Part shown: one piece after another, positions 1 through 4,921 of the stretch | Numbering within the stretch: the stretch's first letter is position 1 | Layout of the letters: each line of letters opens with the position of its first letter | The notes under the pieces: generated by a model | Database searches by the model: none | What the model saw: the letters and a program-made list of their open reading frames with translations, nothing else | Told to the model about the DNA's origin: nothing | From: Chloroflexota bacterium | GTDB lineage: Bacteria > Chloroflexota > Anaerolineae > UBA1429 | DNA: 7,083 bases | Direction of reading: 5' to 3' | Assembly: GCA_012513595.1 (NCBI GenBank) | Contig: JAAZBY010000556.1 | Coordinates: 1-7,083, forward strand | Position numbers and translations under genes: made by a program

Positions 1-101
1 GCATCCCGATAGAGCACCTGCCGGCGCAGGTCCAGCGGCACGCTCTGCTTTTGAAGCTGCCTCATCACGGTGATGTCGTGCAAACCGAAAGGCCTGATCA
101 C
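1..101 (-). CDS. N-terminal fragment of an unidentified protein, possibly acetyltransferase-like (3' part outside window)
   Basis: An open reading frame enters from the left edge on the minus strand and its first 33 codons are visible. It begins at GTG (complement 99-101) with a good Shine-Dalgarno GAGGTG (complement 107-112) five bases upstream. The peptide starts MIRPFGLHDITVMRQLQKQS and continues with a VPLDLRRQVLYRDA-like stretch, a plausible coding composition. The opening 'IRPFGLHDI..V..LQ.Q' resembles N-termini of GNAT-fold proteins from Chloroflexota, where a beta strand 'IRP' leads into helix 1, but no acetyl-CoA-binding motif lies inside the window, so the function is only a guess. 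A sigma70-like promoter and a leader hairpin lie upstream. The other two minus-strand frames lack this combination of start, ribosome site and protein-like sequence. That it is a gene start is fairly likely; the product is uncertain. Confidence 0.5.
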   Translation of the reverse strand, partial: MIRPFGLHDITVMRQLQKQSVPLDLRRQVLYRD

Positions 102-140
102 TCACGCACCTCGCGGGAGAGCGCTGCTACGGGCTGGGTG

Positions 141-178
141 GCATCTACCTGCGCATCGCCCGCGCTGCGCATAGATGC
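141..178 (-). other. Strong hairpin in the 5' leader of the minus-strand gene
   Basis: This is an inverted repeat. GCATCTA (141-147) pairs with TAGATGC (172-178), and TGCGCA (150-155) pairs with TGCGCA (166-171). A two-base bulge (148-149) separates the two helices and the loop is 10 nt (156-165). With the predicted start site near 181, the minus-strand transcript would begin almost directly with this 13-bp stem. It could stabilise the mRNA 5' end, or at DNA level act as a dyad operator just downstream of the promoter. There is no U-tract in either direction, so it is not an ordinary terminator. Confidence 0.6.
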
Positions 179-187
179 TTACCTTGC

Positions 188-216
188 ATTCTACTCGCAT
201 TCATAACGGTTGGCAA
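188..216 (-). promoter_or_regulatory. Sigma70-type promoter of the minus-strand gene at the left edge
   Basis: Read on the minus strand, TTGCCA (complement 211-216) and TAGAAT (complement 188-193) are separated by exactly 17 bp. Predicted transcription would start near 181, giving a leader of about 80 nt before the GTG at 101, and that leader opens with the hairpin at 141-178. The surrounding stretch is AT-richer than its neighbours. Confidence 0.55.
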
Positions 217-301
217 GTTAGCCAGACGTAGAGAGGGGAGAGGAGAGAAGTGGAATAAAGCATACTCGGCATGACTCGCGGAGGCCGCGCGCTGACGGCG
301 A

Positions 302-344
302 TTGCCCGCTGGCTGGGCCCTTTCGTATAATGCCGGCGGAGGTG
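302..344 (+). promoter_or_regulatory. Promoter and ribosome binding site of the helicase-associated-like gene
   Basis: TTGCCC (302-307) and a perfect TATAAT (326-331) are 18 bp apart. The ribosome site GGAGGTG (338-344) follows, eight bases before the GTG at 353. A start site seven or so bases after the -10 box would fall at the Shine-Dalgarno itself, so the leader would be only about 15 nt. The -35/-10 pair and the GTATAATGCCGGC context closely resemble the promoter at 4467-4495. Confidence 0.6.
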
Positions 345-352
345 CCCTGTAA

Positions 353-2065
353 GTGAAAGACCTGTACCGCTGCCTAAGCGATCATCCCCTGCCGCTGCGT
401 CAGGCGATCGCCTCTGCCTGGAACACGGGCACCGCGCTGGGCAAGGGCCTGGATGACGTCCGCGCCCTCACCGAGGCGATCTTGGCCTCTGACGATGCCG
501 CGCGGGTGGTCGCTTCGCTCTCAGAGGAGGCCCGCGAGGCGCTGGCGACCCTGATCCGCGAGGGCGGCGCCCTGCCGGCGCACCGGCTGCGCGGCTACGG
601 GAGCCTGCTTCGCCTGGGGCCGGCACGCCTGGCACGCGAGCGCCCCTGGCTGACGCCGGCCAACCCCCTGGAGGAGCTGTACTACAAGGGCTTTGTCTAC
701 CGGGCCTACGGCAGCAGCACCGCTGCCTCGCTCGGTGAGATCGTCCTGATCCCCGATGAGCTGCGGGCTCTTGTGGTGGGGCTGCTGCCAGCGCAGGACG
801 TGGCGCCCGGGCTGGCCAGCCTGCCGTCCGTGCCACGGGAAGCCCTGGCCGACGATGCCCTCTGTGAGGATGCCCTGGCCGTGCTCGTGCGCCTGCGCCG
901 GGGAACGATATCGGCGATGGACCCGCAGCCCGACCCCACCCAACCCGGCTACGACCCTGCCGCCCTCGACCTCGGGCCACGCCTGCTCGGCCCGCGAGAG
1001 CCGGAGCGGCTGGCGCTTCTGCGCCAGCTCCTCTGGCGGCTGCGCCTGGTGCGCCAGACGGCCCGGGGCCTGCAGCCCAGCCTGCGGGCGAGAGACTGGC
1101 TCCGGCTGGGTGAGCTGCGCCGGCAGCGGGCCATCTATGTTGCCTGGCGCGACGACCCGCACTGGAACGAGCTGTTCCTGCTGCCCGGCCTCGTCTTTGG
1201 GGAGGAAGAGCGCCTTGCGCGGCCCCTGCCCGTGGCGCGCCGCCATCTCCTGGCGGTGCTGGCCAAGACGCCGCCGGGCGCCTGGATCACCCTGGAGGAT
1301 CTGCGGGCCCTCCTGAAGCGCGTGCGCCCCGACTATTTGCGCACCGACGGCGATTTCGACAGCGCCTTCGCTCGGCGAGCCCCCTCCGGTGAGTTCGCCA
1401 CTGGCTTTGAGCACTGGGACGAGGTGGAAGGATCGCTGGCCACGCATCTGGTGACCCGCTCGCTCTACTGGTTGGGGGTCGTTGACCTGGGGCTGAGCCT
1501 GGCCGGTGAGGCGCTGGCCTGCCGCATTTCCGCGCGCGGGCGCCTCCTTATCGAGGAGCATGTGGCCGAAGAAGAAGCGCGCGAGGATACGCCCGCCGCC
1601 ACAGTGGTGACGGGGGATGAGTCGCTCGACGTCACCATCCCCGTGGCGGGTACCATGTACGACCGCTACCGTCTGGAGCGCTTTGCCGAGTGGCGCGCTC
1701 AGAACGGCATAGCCCATTACCGGGTGACGCCGGAATCGGTGTGGTACAGCCAGGACGCCGATATCCGCATCGAGCAGATCGTGAACTTTCTGAGGCGCCT
1801 CTGCCGGGGCACGCTGGATGCCGCAGCACAGGTGGCTCTGCAAGCCTGGGGAGGGCGCTACGGACGGGCGTTCCTGCGACGGGTGGTGCTGCTGGAGACG
1901 GCCGACGAGGCAACCATGCAGGAGATCGTGGCTGTGCAAGAGGTACGCGCCCTGCTGGGGCCGGCCGTGTCGGCGCGAGCCCGCCTGGTGAACGAAAAGC
2001 AGGTGGACGCTCTGGTCCACCTGCTGAGAAAGATGGGTATCTGGGCGCACGTGCGGCTCGGTTAG
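353..2065 (+). CDS. Helicase-associated-domain-like protein (XPB N-terminal/WYL-like architecture), no ATPase motor
   Basis: The protein has 570 residues, a GTG start with GGAGGTG eight bases upstream, and a TAG stop. The N-terminal third (about 1-120) has alternating Leu/Ala helices and the stretch RLGPARLARERPWLTPANP followed by EELYYKGFVYRAY (about 87-119). This resembles a family annotated in Chloroflexota and Actinobacteria as helicase-associated-domain proteins, where a winged-helix-like segment precedes a 'GP.RL.RE.PW..P..P.E.L.Y.G...R' signature. The C-terminal part (about 423-570) reads 'DVTIPVAG..YDRYRLERFAEW' and then 'YRVTPESVWYSQ', like the XPB/Ssl2-type helicase-associated C3 domain found at the N-terminus of bacterial XPB helicases. 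No Walker A or DExH motif is present, so it is not itself a helicase. There is no signal peptide or membrane helix, so it is probably cytoplasmic and DNA-associated. It is transcribed alone. Family assignment is from memory and moderate; that it is a real gene is near certain. Confidence 0.6.
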   Translation: MKDLYRCLSDHPLPLRQAIASAWNTGTALGKGLDDVRALTEAILASDDAARVVASLSEEAREALATLIREGGALPAHRLRGYGSLLRLGPARLARERPWLTPANPLEELYYKGFVYRAYGSSTAASLGEIVLIPDELRALVVGLLPAQDVAPGLASLPSVPREALADDALCEDALAVLVRLRRGTISAMDPQPDPTQPGYDPAALDLGPRLLGPREPERLALLRQLLWRLRLVRQTARGLQPSLRARDWLRLGELRRQRAIYVAWRDDPHWNELFLLPGLVFGEEERLARPLPVARRHLLAVLAKTPPGAWITLEDLRALLKRVRPDYLRTDGDFDSAFARRAPSGEFATGFEHWDEVEGSLATHLVTRSLYWLGVVDLGLSLAGEALACRISARGRLLIEEHVAEEEAREDTPAATVVTGDESLDVTIPVAGTMYDRYRLERFAEWRAQNGIAHYRVTPESVWYSQDADIRIEQIVNFLRRLCRGTLDAAAQVALQAWGGRYGRAFLRRVVLLETADEATMQEIVAVQEVRALLGPAVSARARLVNEKQVDALVHLLRKMGIWAHVRLG

Positions 2066-2076
2066 GGTCCAGTGGC

Positions 2077-2098
2077 GCCCGCCAGCCGCGCGGCGGGC
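2077..2098. terminator. Possible bidirectional terminator hairpin between convergent genes
   Basis: GCCCGCC (2077-2083) and GGCGGGC (2092-2098) form a 7-bp GC-only stem with an 8-nt loop, in the 32-bp gap between the converging stop codons at 2065 and 2100. It overlaps the stop of the minus-strand gene by one base. No U-tract follows on either strand, so intrinsic termination would be inefficient. It is the only candidate in the gap. Confidence 0.35.
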
Positions 2099-2730
2099 TA
2101 CTCGCGGCGGCTGGGCGGCTCGGCCTCTTCACCTCCGGGGGCAAAGAACTCGCTGGCGTTCGTGCGCAGGAACTCGAACTCTTCCTCCACCGATCGCCTG
2201 GCCGCGCTGCGCGGCGTAACGCTCCTGGCCTGGCCAGAACCGCCCTGAGCGAGGGGCTGCGCAGCGCCGGCCGGGGCCAACGCCTGCTGGCCGTCCTGCT
2301 CGCGGAACAGGCCACAGTAGGGGCAGACGTCCCACTCGGGGTGCAGCAGGCGTCCGCAGCCGACGCAGCGCAGCCGCAGCTGCTGGTGACAGGAGGGGCA
2401 CACCAGAAAGTCGGCCTCCACGCGCCGCCGGCAGGAAGGGCATACTCTGTCCTCATCGAGGTCCTGAAGGATGGCCTCCTCGGCCAGGCTGCGCTCATAC
2501 TCCTCGGCCAGGGTGGTGTGCGGCCGCAGCAGCACGTAGACCAGCAGCCCGGGCAGGGTGAACACCGCCACCAGGAGCGGCGCGGTGATGTGCGCCAGCA
2601 CGTCGCGCGAGCGCGCCCGGACGTCTCGGTAGGTCCACACGATCAGGCCTACGTAAAGGGCCAGAAGGTAGGCACCGAGCACAAAGAGGAGCGCTGATAC
2701 GTAGACGTTCAGGTTCGCAAGCTCTGGCAT
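2098..2730 (-). CDS. Two-helix membrane protein with a double zinc ribbon
   Basis: The protein has 210 residues. Two hydrophobic helices (about 9-32 and 46-68), joined by a short Arg-rich loop (YRDVRARSRD), form a membrane hairpin. An acidic linker follows, then two regularly spaced zinc ribbons: C97-x2-C100-x10-C111-x2-C114 and C122-x2-C125-x10-C136-x2-C139. The C-terminal 70 residues are low-complexity and charged. The positively charged loop suggests that loop, and not the ribbon side, faces the cytoplasm by itself; but with two helices both termini lie on one side, so orientation is unresolved. Double zinc ribbons usually mediate protein or nucleic-acid contacts; no enzymatic motif is seen. 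I chose the ATG at complement 2728-2730 because GGTGAT sits seven bases upstream; an in-frame GTG at 2742 (four codons longer) is the alternative. It has its own promoter and lies 107 bp downstream of the lipoprotein gene. Function unknown. Confidence 0.8.
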   Translation of the reverse strand: MPELANLNVYVSALLFVLGAYLLALYVGLIVWTYRDVRARSRDVLAHITAPLLVAVFTLPGLLVYVLLRPHTTLAEEYERSLAEEAILQDLDEDRVCPSCRRRVEADFLVCPSCHQQLRLRCVGCGRLLHPEWDVCPYCGLFREQDGQQALAPAGAAQPLAQGGSGQARSVTPRSAARRSVEEEFEFLRTNASEFFAPGGEEAEPPSRRE

Positions 2731-2765
2731 GCCGAGAATCACCCTTTCTTGAACATGGTCACGTC

Positions 2766-2794
2766 ATTATAGCACTGTCAGCGAGCCCTGTCAG
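2766..2794 (-). promoter_or_regulatory. Sigma70-type promoter of the zinc-ribbon membrane protein gene
   Basis: On the minus strand, CTGACA (complement 2789-2794) and a perfect TATAAT (complement 2766-2771) are 17 bp apart. The predicted start near 2759 gives a leader of about 29 nt to the ATG at 2730. This indicates that the gene can be transcribed independently of the upstream lipoprotein gene. Confidence 0.65.
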
Positions 2795-2795
2795 C
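2775..2795 (-). repeat. Direct repeat GCTGACAG overlapping the -35 region
   Basis: GCTGACAG occurs twice on the minus strand (complement 2788-2795 and 2775-2782), with a 13-bp period. The distal copy contains the -35 hexamer and the other lies in the spacer. It could be a tandem operator half-site or chance; only two copies exist. Confidence 0.3.
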
Positions 2796-2837
2796 TTCCG
2801 CCGGATGGTCGCCAACAAGCGCAGTACCGGAGCGGGC

Positions 2838-4358
2838 TCATGGCGTAACGACCTCGGGCTCTCCCGTCTCGGCTGGCGTGACCGTTGGCCGCGGCCTAAC
2901 GGCGGGCAGGGAGCTACGGCCGTCTGCGCGCCACGGTTCCGGTGCCGGCGCCTCAGCGCCCTCGGCCGGCAGGCGCACGCGCCAGAGGTCCCCCTCGGTG
3001 TTCGCACAGCCGTCACCGGCCTTGGCGACGGAGACCTGGTAGTAAAGCACCTGGCCATCCTCCGCCCAACTCGGGTGGCTGGCCGCCACGCCCCATTCGC
3101 TTTCCACGACCACCTGCGGGTCTCCGCCGGCGGCAGCCACCACGAGAAGGTCGGCCTTGTAGCGCTCCTCGCCCCACCAATCCCAGCTCTTGCGGCTCAG
3201 GGCGATGCGGTCGCCGGACGCGGAGTAGGCCAGGTTGTGCAGCGAGTAGATGACGTCGTCGGGGTTGGCGATGGAAAGCAGCTCGCCGAGGCTGTTGCCC
3301 TGGGCATCCCAGCGCCACAGCGCGACGCCCTTGGCCCCGCTGAGAGCCGCTACGACGATGCCTCCCTTCGGTGACCAGGCCATGCTGGTAACGCTCATCT
3401 CCTCGGGGAGGGTCAGCTCACGCCGCTCACCACTGGCCACATCCTGGAGGACGGCAATGTTGGTGTGTTCCTGGTTGCCCTCGGCGTCGAGGACCCAGCG
3501 ATAGGCCACGCCGGCGATCATCTTGCCGTCCGGAGACATGGCCGCCTGGGTCCAGCCCTGGCCGGTGGCCTGGACCTCCAGGCTTACCGGGGGGTTGCTG
3601 CCCTCGGACAGAGCCAGGTCGACGTCCCCCTGCAAGACGTGGGTACCGCCGGGGCAGATGGCGCGCACCCAACGGGCCGCCACGGGCACGCCGATGAGCT
3701 CAAAGGCACCCGTGTTGTCGGTCGCCACCGGCGCCGGGACGCCCTGGGCCGCCACCAGGGCTGCGCCCTGGCAGCCGACGACCTGGCCGGCCAGGGTGAC
3801 ATAGGGGCCCGCCGCCGCCTGTGGGTCCACATAGTCGCCGGTCACCATGCGCAGGCCGGCGCCATCTGCACGGATGACAAAGACGTTACGCTCGTTGCCG
3901 CGGCTATGGACAAAGTCGTGGGCGCTTACAAAGACGAGCGACTCGCCGTCGGGCGCCCAGGTCACATCGCACATGTTCTGCTGCTCAACAAAGTGGGTCA
4001 GCAGCTGTTCGGCCTGCTGCGCCTCGTCGCTGAGGACAATGTTGGTGCTAGTGTCCTGGAGGATGCGCACGTAGGCCAGCTGTTCCCCGCTCAGGGGCAG
4101 GGAGGGGGCCAGGGTCGGCGTGGCGGTGGCCCTGGGGACAGACGTCGACGTGGGCCGCACCGGCGACCGCGTCATGGTGGCGGTAGGGGGTGCTTTGGCC
4201 GTGAGGGTGGCGGCGAGCTTGGCAGCCACCTGGGTCTCCTGCGCGCGGTAGTCCCGCGTGGGGGCGGGCGAAGGGCCCCGGCCCCCGCAGGCGTAGAGGG
4301 CCAGCAGGGCGGCCAGGGTGCCCAGCAAGACGGCGAGGAAACGTCGGAACCTAGTCAT
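2838..4358 (-). CDS. Beta-propeller (TolB/WD40-like) lipoprotein with an inserted carboxypeptidase-regulatory-like domain
   Basis: The protein has 506 residues. The N-terminus MTRFRRFLAVLL begins a classic lipoprotein signal peptide: basic residues, a hydrophobic stretch and the lipobox L21-Y-A-C24, so lipidation at Cys24 outside the membrane is expected. A Thr/Pro/Ala-rich linker (about 30-88) follows. PD40/TolB-type repeat motifs occur near 133-145 (TWAPDGESLVFVS), 273-285 (AMSPDGKMIAGVA), 327-339 (AWSPKGGIVVAAL), 377-389 (AYSASGDRIALSR) and 430-441 (SWAEDGQVLYYQ). Between the first and second, residues about 186-262 read like a carboxypeptidase-regulatory beta-sandwich (VTLAGQVVGCQG, then VATDNTGAFELIGVP). 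Four further Cys (130, 196, 235, 451) could form two disulfides. The C-terminus is Pro-rich. I chose the ATG at complement 4356-4358, with GGAG five bases upstream. A longer in-frame start at 4433 lies inside the -35 box and is rejected. Probably a surface sensing or binding protein; ligand unknown. Confidence 0.82.
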   Translation of the reverse strand: MTRFRRFLAVLLGTLAALLALYACGGRGPSPAPTRDYRAQETQVAAKLAATLTAKAPPTATMTRSPVRPTSTSVPRATATPTLAPSLPLSGEQLAYVRILQDTSTNIVLSDEAQQAEQLLTHFVEQQNMCDVTWAPDGESLVFVSAHDFVHSRGNERNVFVIRADGAGLRMVTGDYVDPQAAAGPYVTLAGQVVGCQGAALVAAQGVPAPVATDNTGAFELIGVPVAARWVRAICPGGTHVLQGDVDLALSEGSNPPVSLEVQATGQGWTQAAMSPDGKMIAGVAYRWVLDAEGNQEHTNIAVLQDVASGERRELTLPEEMSVTSMAWSPKGGIVVAALSGAKGVALWRWDAQGNSLGELLSIANPDDVIYSLHNLAYSASGDRIALSRKSWDWWGEERYKADLLVVAAAGGDPQVVVESEWGVAASHPSWAEDGQVLYYQVSVAKAGDGCANTEGDLWRVRLPAEGAEAPAPEPWRADGRSSLPAVRPRPTVTPAETGEPEVVTP

Positions 4359-4404
4359 GGCTGCTCCGGATACCAGGCGGACAGTACGGGCAACTAGCCG
4401 GCCA

Positions 4405-4433
4405 ATTATGGGAAGGTGCTGGCGGGTTGTCAA
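4405..4433 (-). promoter_or_regulatory. Strong sigma70-type promoter of the propeller lipoprotein gene
   Basis: On the minus strand, consensus TTGACA (complement 4428-4433) and CATAAT (complement 4405-4410) are exactly 17 bp apart. Transcription would start near 4398, leaving a leader of about 40 nt before the ATG at 4358. It stands back to back with the operon promoter at 4467-4495, with 33 bp between the two -35 boxes, so one regulator could affect both. Confidence 0.75.
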
Positions 4434-4466
4434 AGGCGGCGACAGGCCGGTCCGGCGGGATCCTGT

Positions 4467-4495
4467 TTGCCCTCGGGCGCGGGCCGGAGTATAAT
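4467..4495 (+). promoter_or_regulatory. Sigma70-type promoter of the MoaD-AOR-ferredoxin operon
   Basis: TTGCCC (4467-4472) and a perfect TATAAT (4490-4495) are 17 bp apart. The predicted start near 4502 gives a leader of about 137 nt before the first gene at 4639. The element matches the promoter at 302-331 in both its -35 sequence and the GTATAATG(C/G)CGGC context. Confidence 0.65.
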
Positions 4496-4501
4496 GGCGG
4501 C

Positions 4502-4638
4502 AAGGGCCTGGTGGCCGCTTGGAGGCTGCCGAGTTCGGCCGCCAACAAGAGTAATCGGTTAGTTTTTGTCTTGATTTTGGGCAGCGGATATGGTGCGGTC
4601 GGGCCCGTGCTGCAGCCCTGCCGGAGAACCTTCCACTG
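4502..4638 (+). other. Long 5' leader of the AOR operon
   Basis: The first half is GC-rich and can form two small hairpins: GGCC(4505-4508)/GGCC(4513-4516), and GCCG/CGGC around GCCGAGTTCGGC (about 4528-4539). The second half has an unusually AT-rich stretch (about 4550-4580) with runs of T. I could not fit the molybdenum/tungsten-cofactor riboswitch consensus to it and no compelling terminator/antiterminator pair was found. A Shine-Dalgarno GGAG (4623-4626) ends the leader, 12 bases before the ATG, which is a rather long spacing. Any regulatory role is inference from length alone. Confidence 0.3.
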
Positions 4639-4917
4639 ATGCAACTCGTTGTGGAGTTCCTGGGCCAGTCGCGACGTCTTGCGAATGCGCGGGAGGTCGT
4701 CGTCCGAGTCGGCGATACGGCCTCCTACCGGGATGTGCTGCGCCAAGTTGCTGCCGACTTCCCCGCTTTGTTAGGTCCACTGATCGTCCCTCACAGTTTC
4801 GGCCTTGTTCCGTCCTACATGCTGAACGTCGATGGAAGGCGTGTGGTCTCCGATCTGGACGCCCTCCCGGAAGATGGTCAACGCCTCATTTTTATGTTCG
4901 TGGAAGCAGGAGGCTAG
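4639..4917 (+). CDS. MoaD/ThiS-family ubiquitin-like sulfur carrier protein
   Basis: The protein has 92 residues, a typical length for the family. It has the beta-grasp pattern: strand 1 MQLVVEFLGQSRRL, a second strand EVVVRV, a helix YRDVLRQVAADFP, and a late strand LNVDGRRV. It ends in ...FMFVEAGG, with the free C-terminal Gly91-Gly92 that is adenylated by an E1-like enzyme and then thiocarboxylated. The 'LPEDGQRLIFMFVEAGG' ending matches the family signature 'L.dGD.v.f...v.GG'. ThiS and MoaD cannot be told apart by this sequence, but the immediate neighbour is an AOR-family enzyme, so a role in delivering sulfur for the pterin dithiolene (molybdopterin/tungstopterin cofactor) is favoured. 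It is the first gene of the operon, with four bases (4918-4921) before the AOR start. The Gly-Gly codons themselves form the ribosome site of the next gene. Cytoplasmic. Confidence 0.9.
   Translation: MQLVVEFLGQSRRLANAREVVVRVGDTASYRDVLRQVAADFPALLGPLIVPHSFGLVPSYMLNVDGRRVVSDLDALPEDGQRLIFMFVEAGG
4908..4913 (+). promoter_or_regulatory. Ribosome binding site of the AOR gene, inside the MoaD Gly-Gly codons
   Basis: AGGAGG covers the last base of the Ala codon, GGA, and the first two bases of GGC of the sulfur carrier's C-terminus. It lies eight bases before the ATG at 4922 and fixes that start against the longer in-frame start at 4832. The overlap suggests translational coupling between carrier and enzyme. 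Confidence 0.85.
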
Positions 4918-4921
4918 AGTC

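Noticed and set aside
271..330. 19-codon mini-ORF (MTRGGRALTAIARWLGPFV) ahead of the 353 gene
   Set aside because: It lies over the predicted -35/-10 region, its stop falls in the TATAAT box, and the nearest purine-rich site (241-247) is too far upstream. It would not be in the transcript.
428..450. Possible Walker A motif (GTALGKGL) in the 570-residue protein
   Set aside because: The spacing is GxxxGKG, not GxxxxGK[ST], and there is no Walker B partner.
521..2050. 509-codon open frame antisense to the helicase-associated-like gene
   Set aside because: It has Gln/His/Arg/Pro-rich shadow composition and no ribosome site. The sense gene has promoter, ribosome site and protein-like sequence.
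1690..2697. 335-codon plus-strand frame spanning the convergent junction
   Set aside because: It runs through the end of one real gene and antisense to the zinc-ribbon gene, and its composition is Gly/Arg/Ala-rich without domains.
3465..4397. 310-codon plus-strand frame antisense to the lipoprotein
   Set aside because: It is a Gly/Arg/His-rich shadow that ends inside the lipoprotein promoter region; the minus strand has signal peptide, lipobox and propeller repeats.
4502..4638. Molybdenum-cofactor riboswitch in the AOR operon leader
   Set aside because: The context invited it, but I could not match the conserved core or helix arrangement of that class.
4832..4921. Longer AOR start at 4832 (30 extra codons)
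   Set aside because: It overlaps the carrier gene in another frame, has no ribosome site, and the family N-terminus (YSGKILHIDV) begins right after the ATG at 4922.
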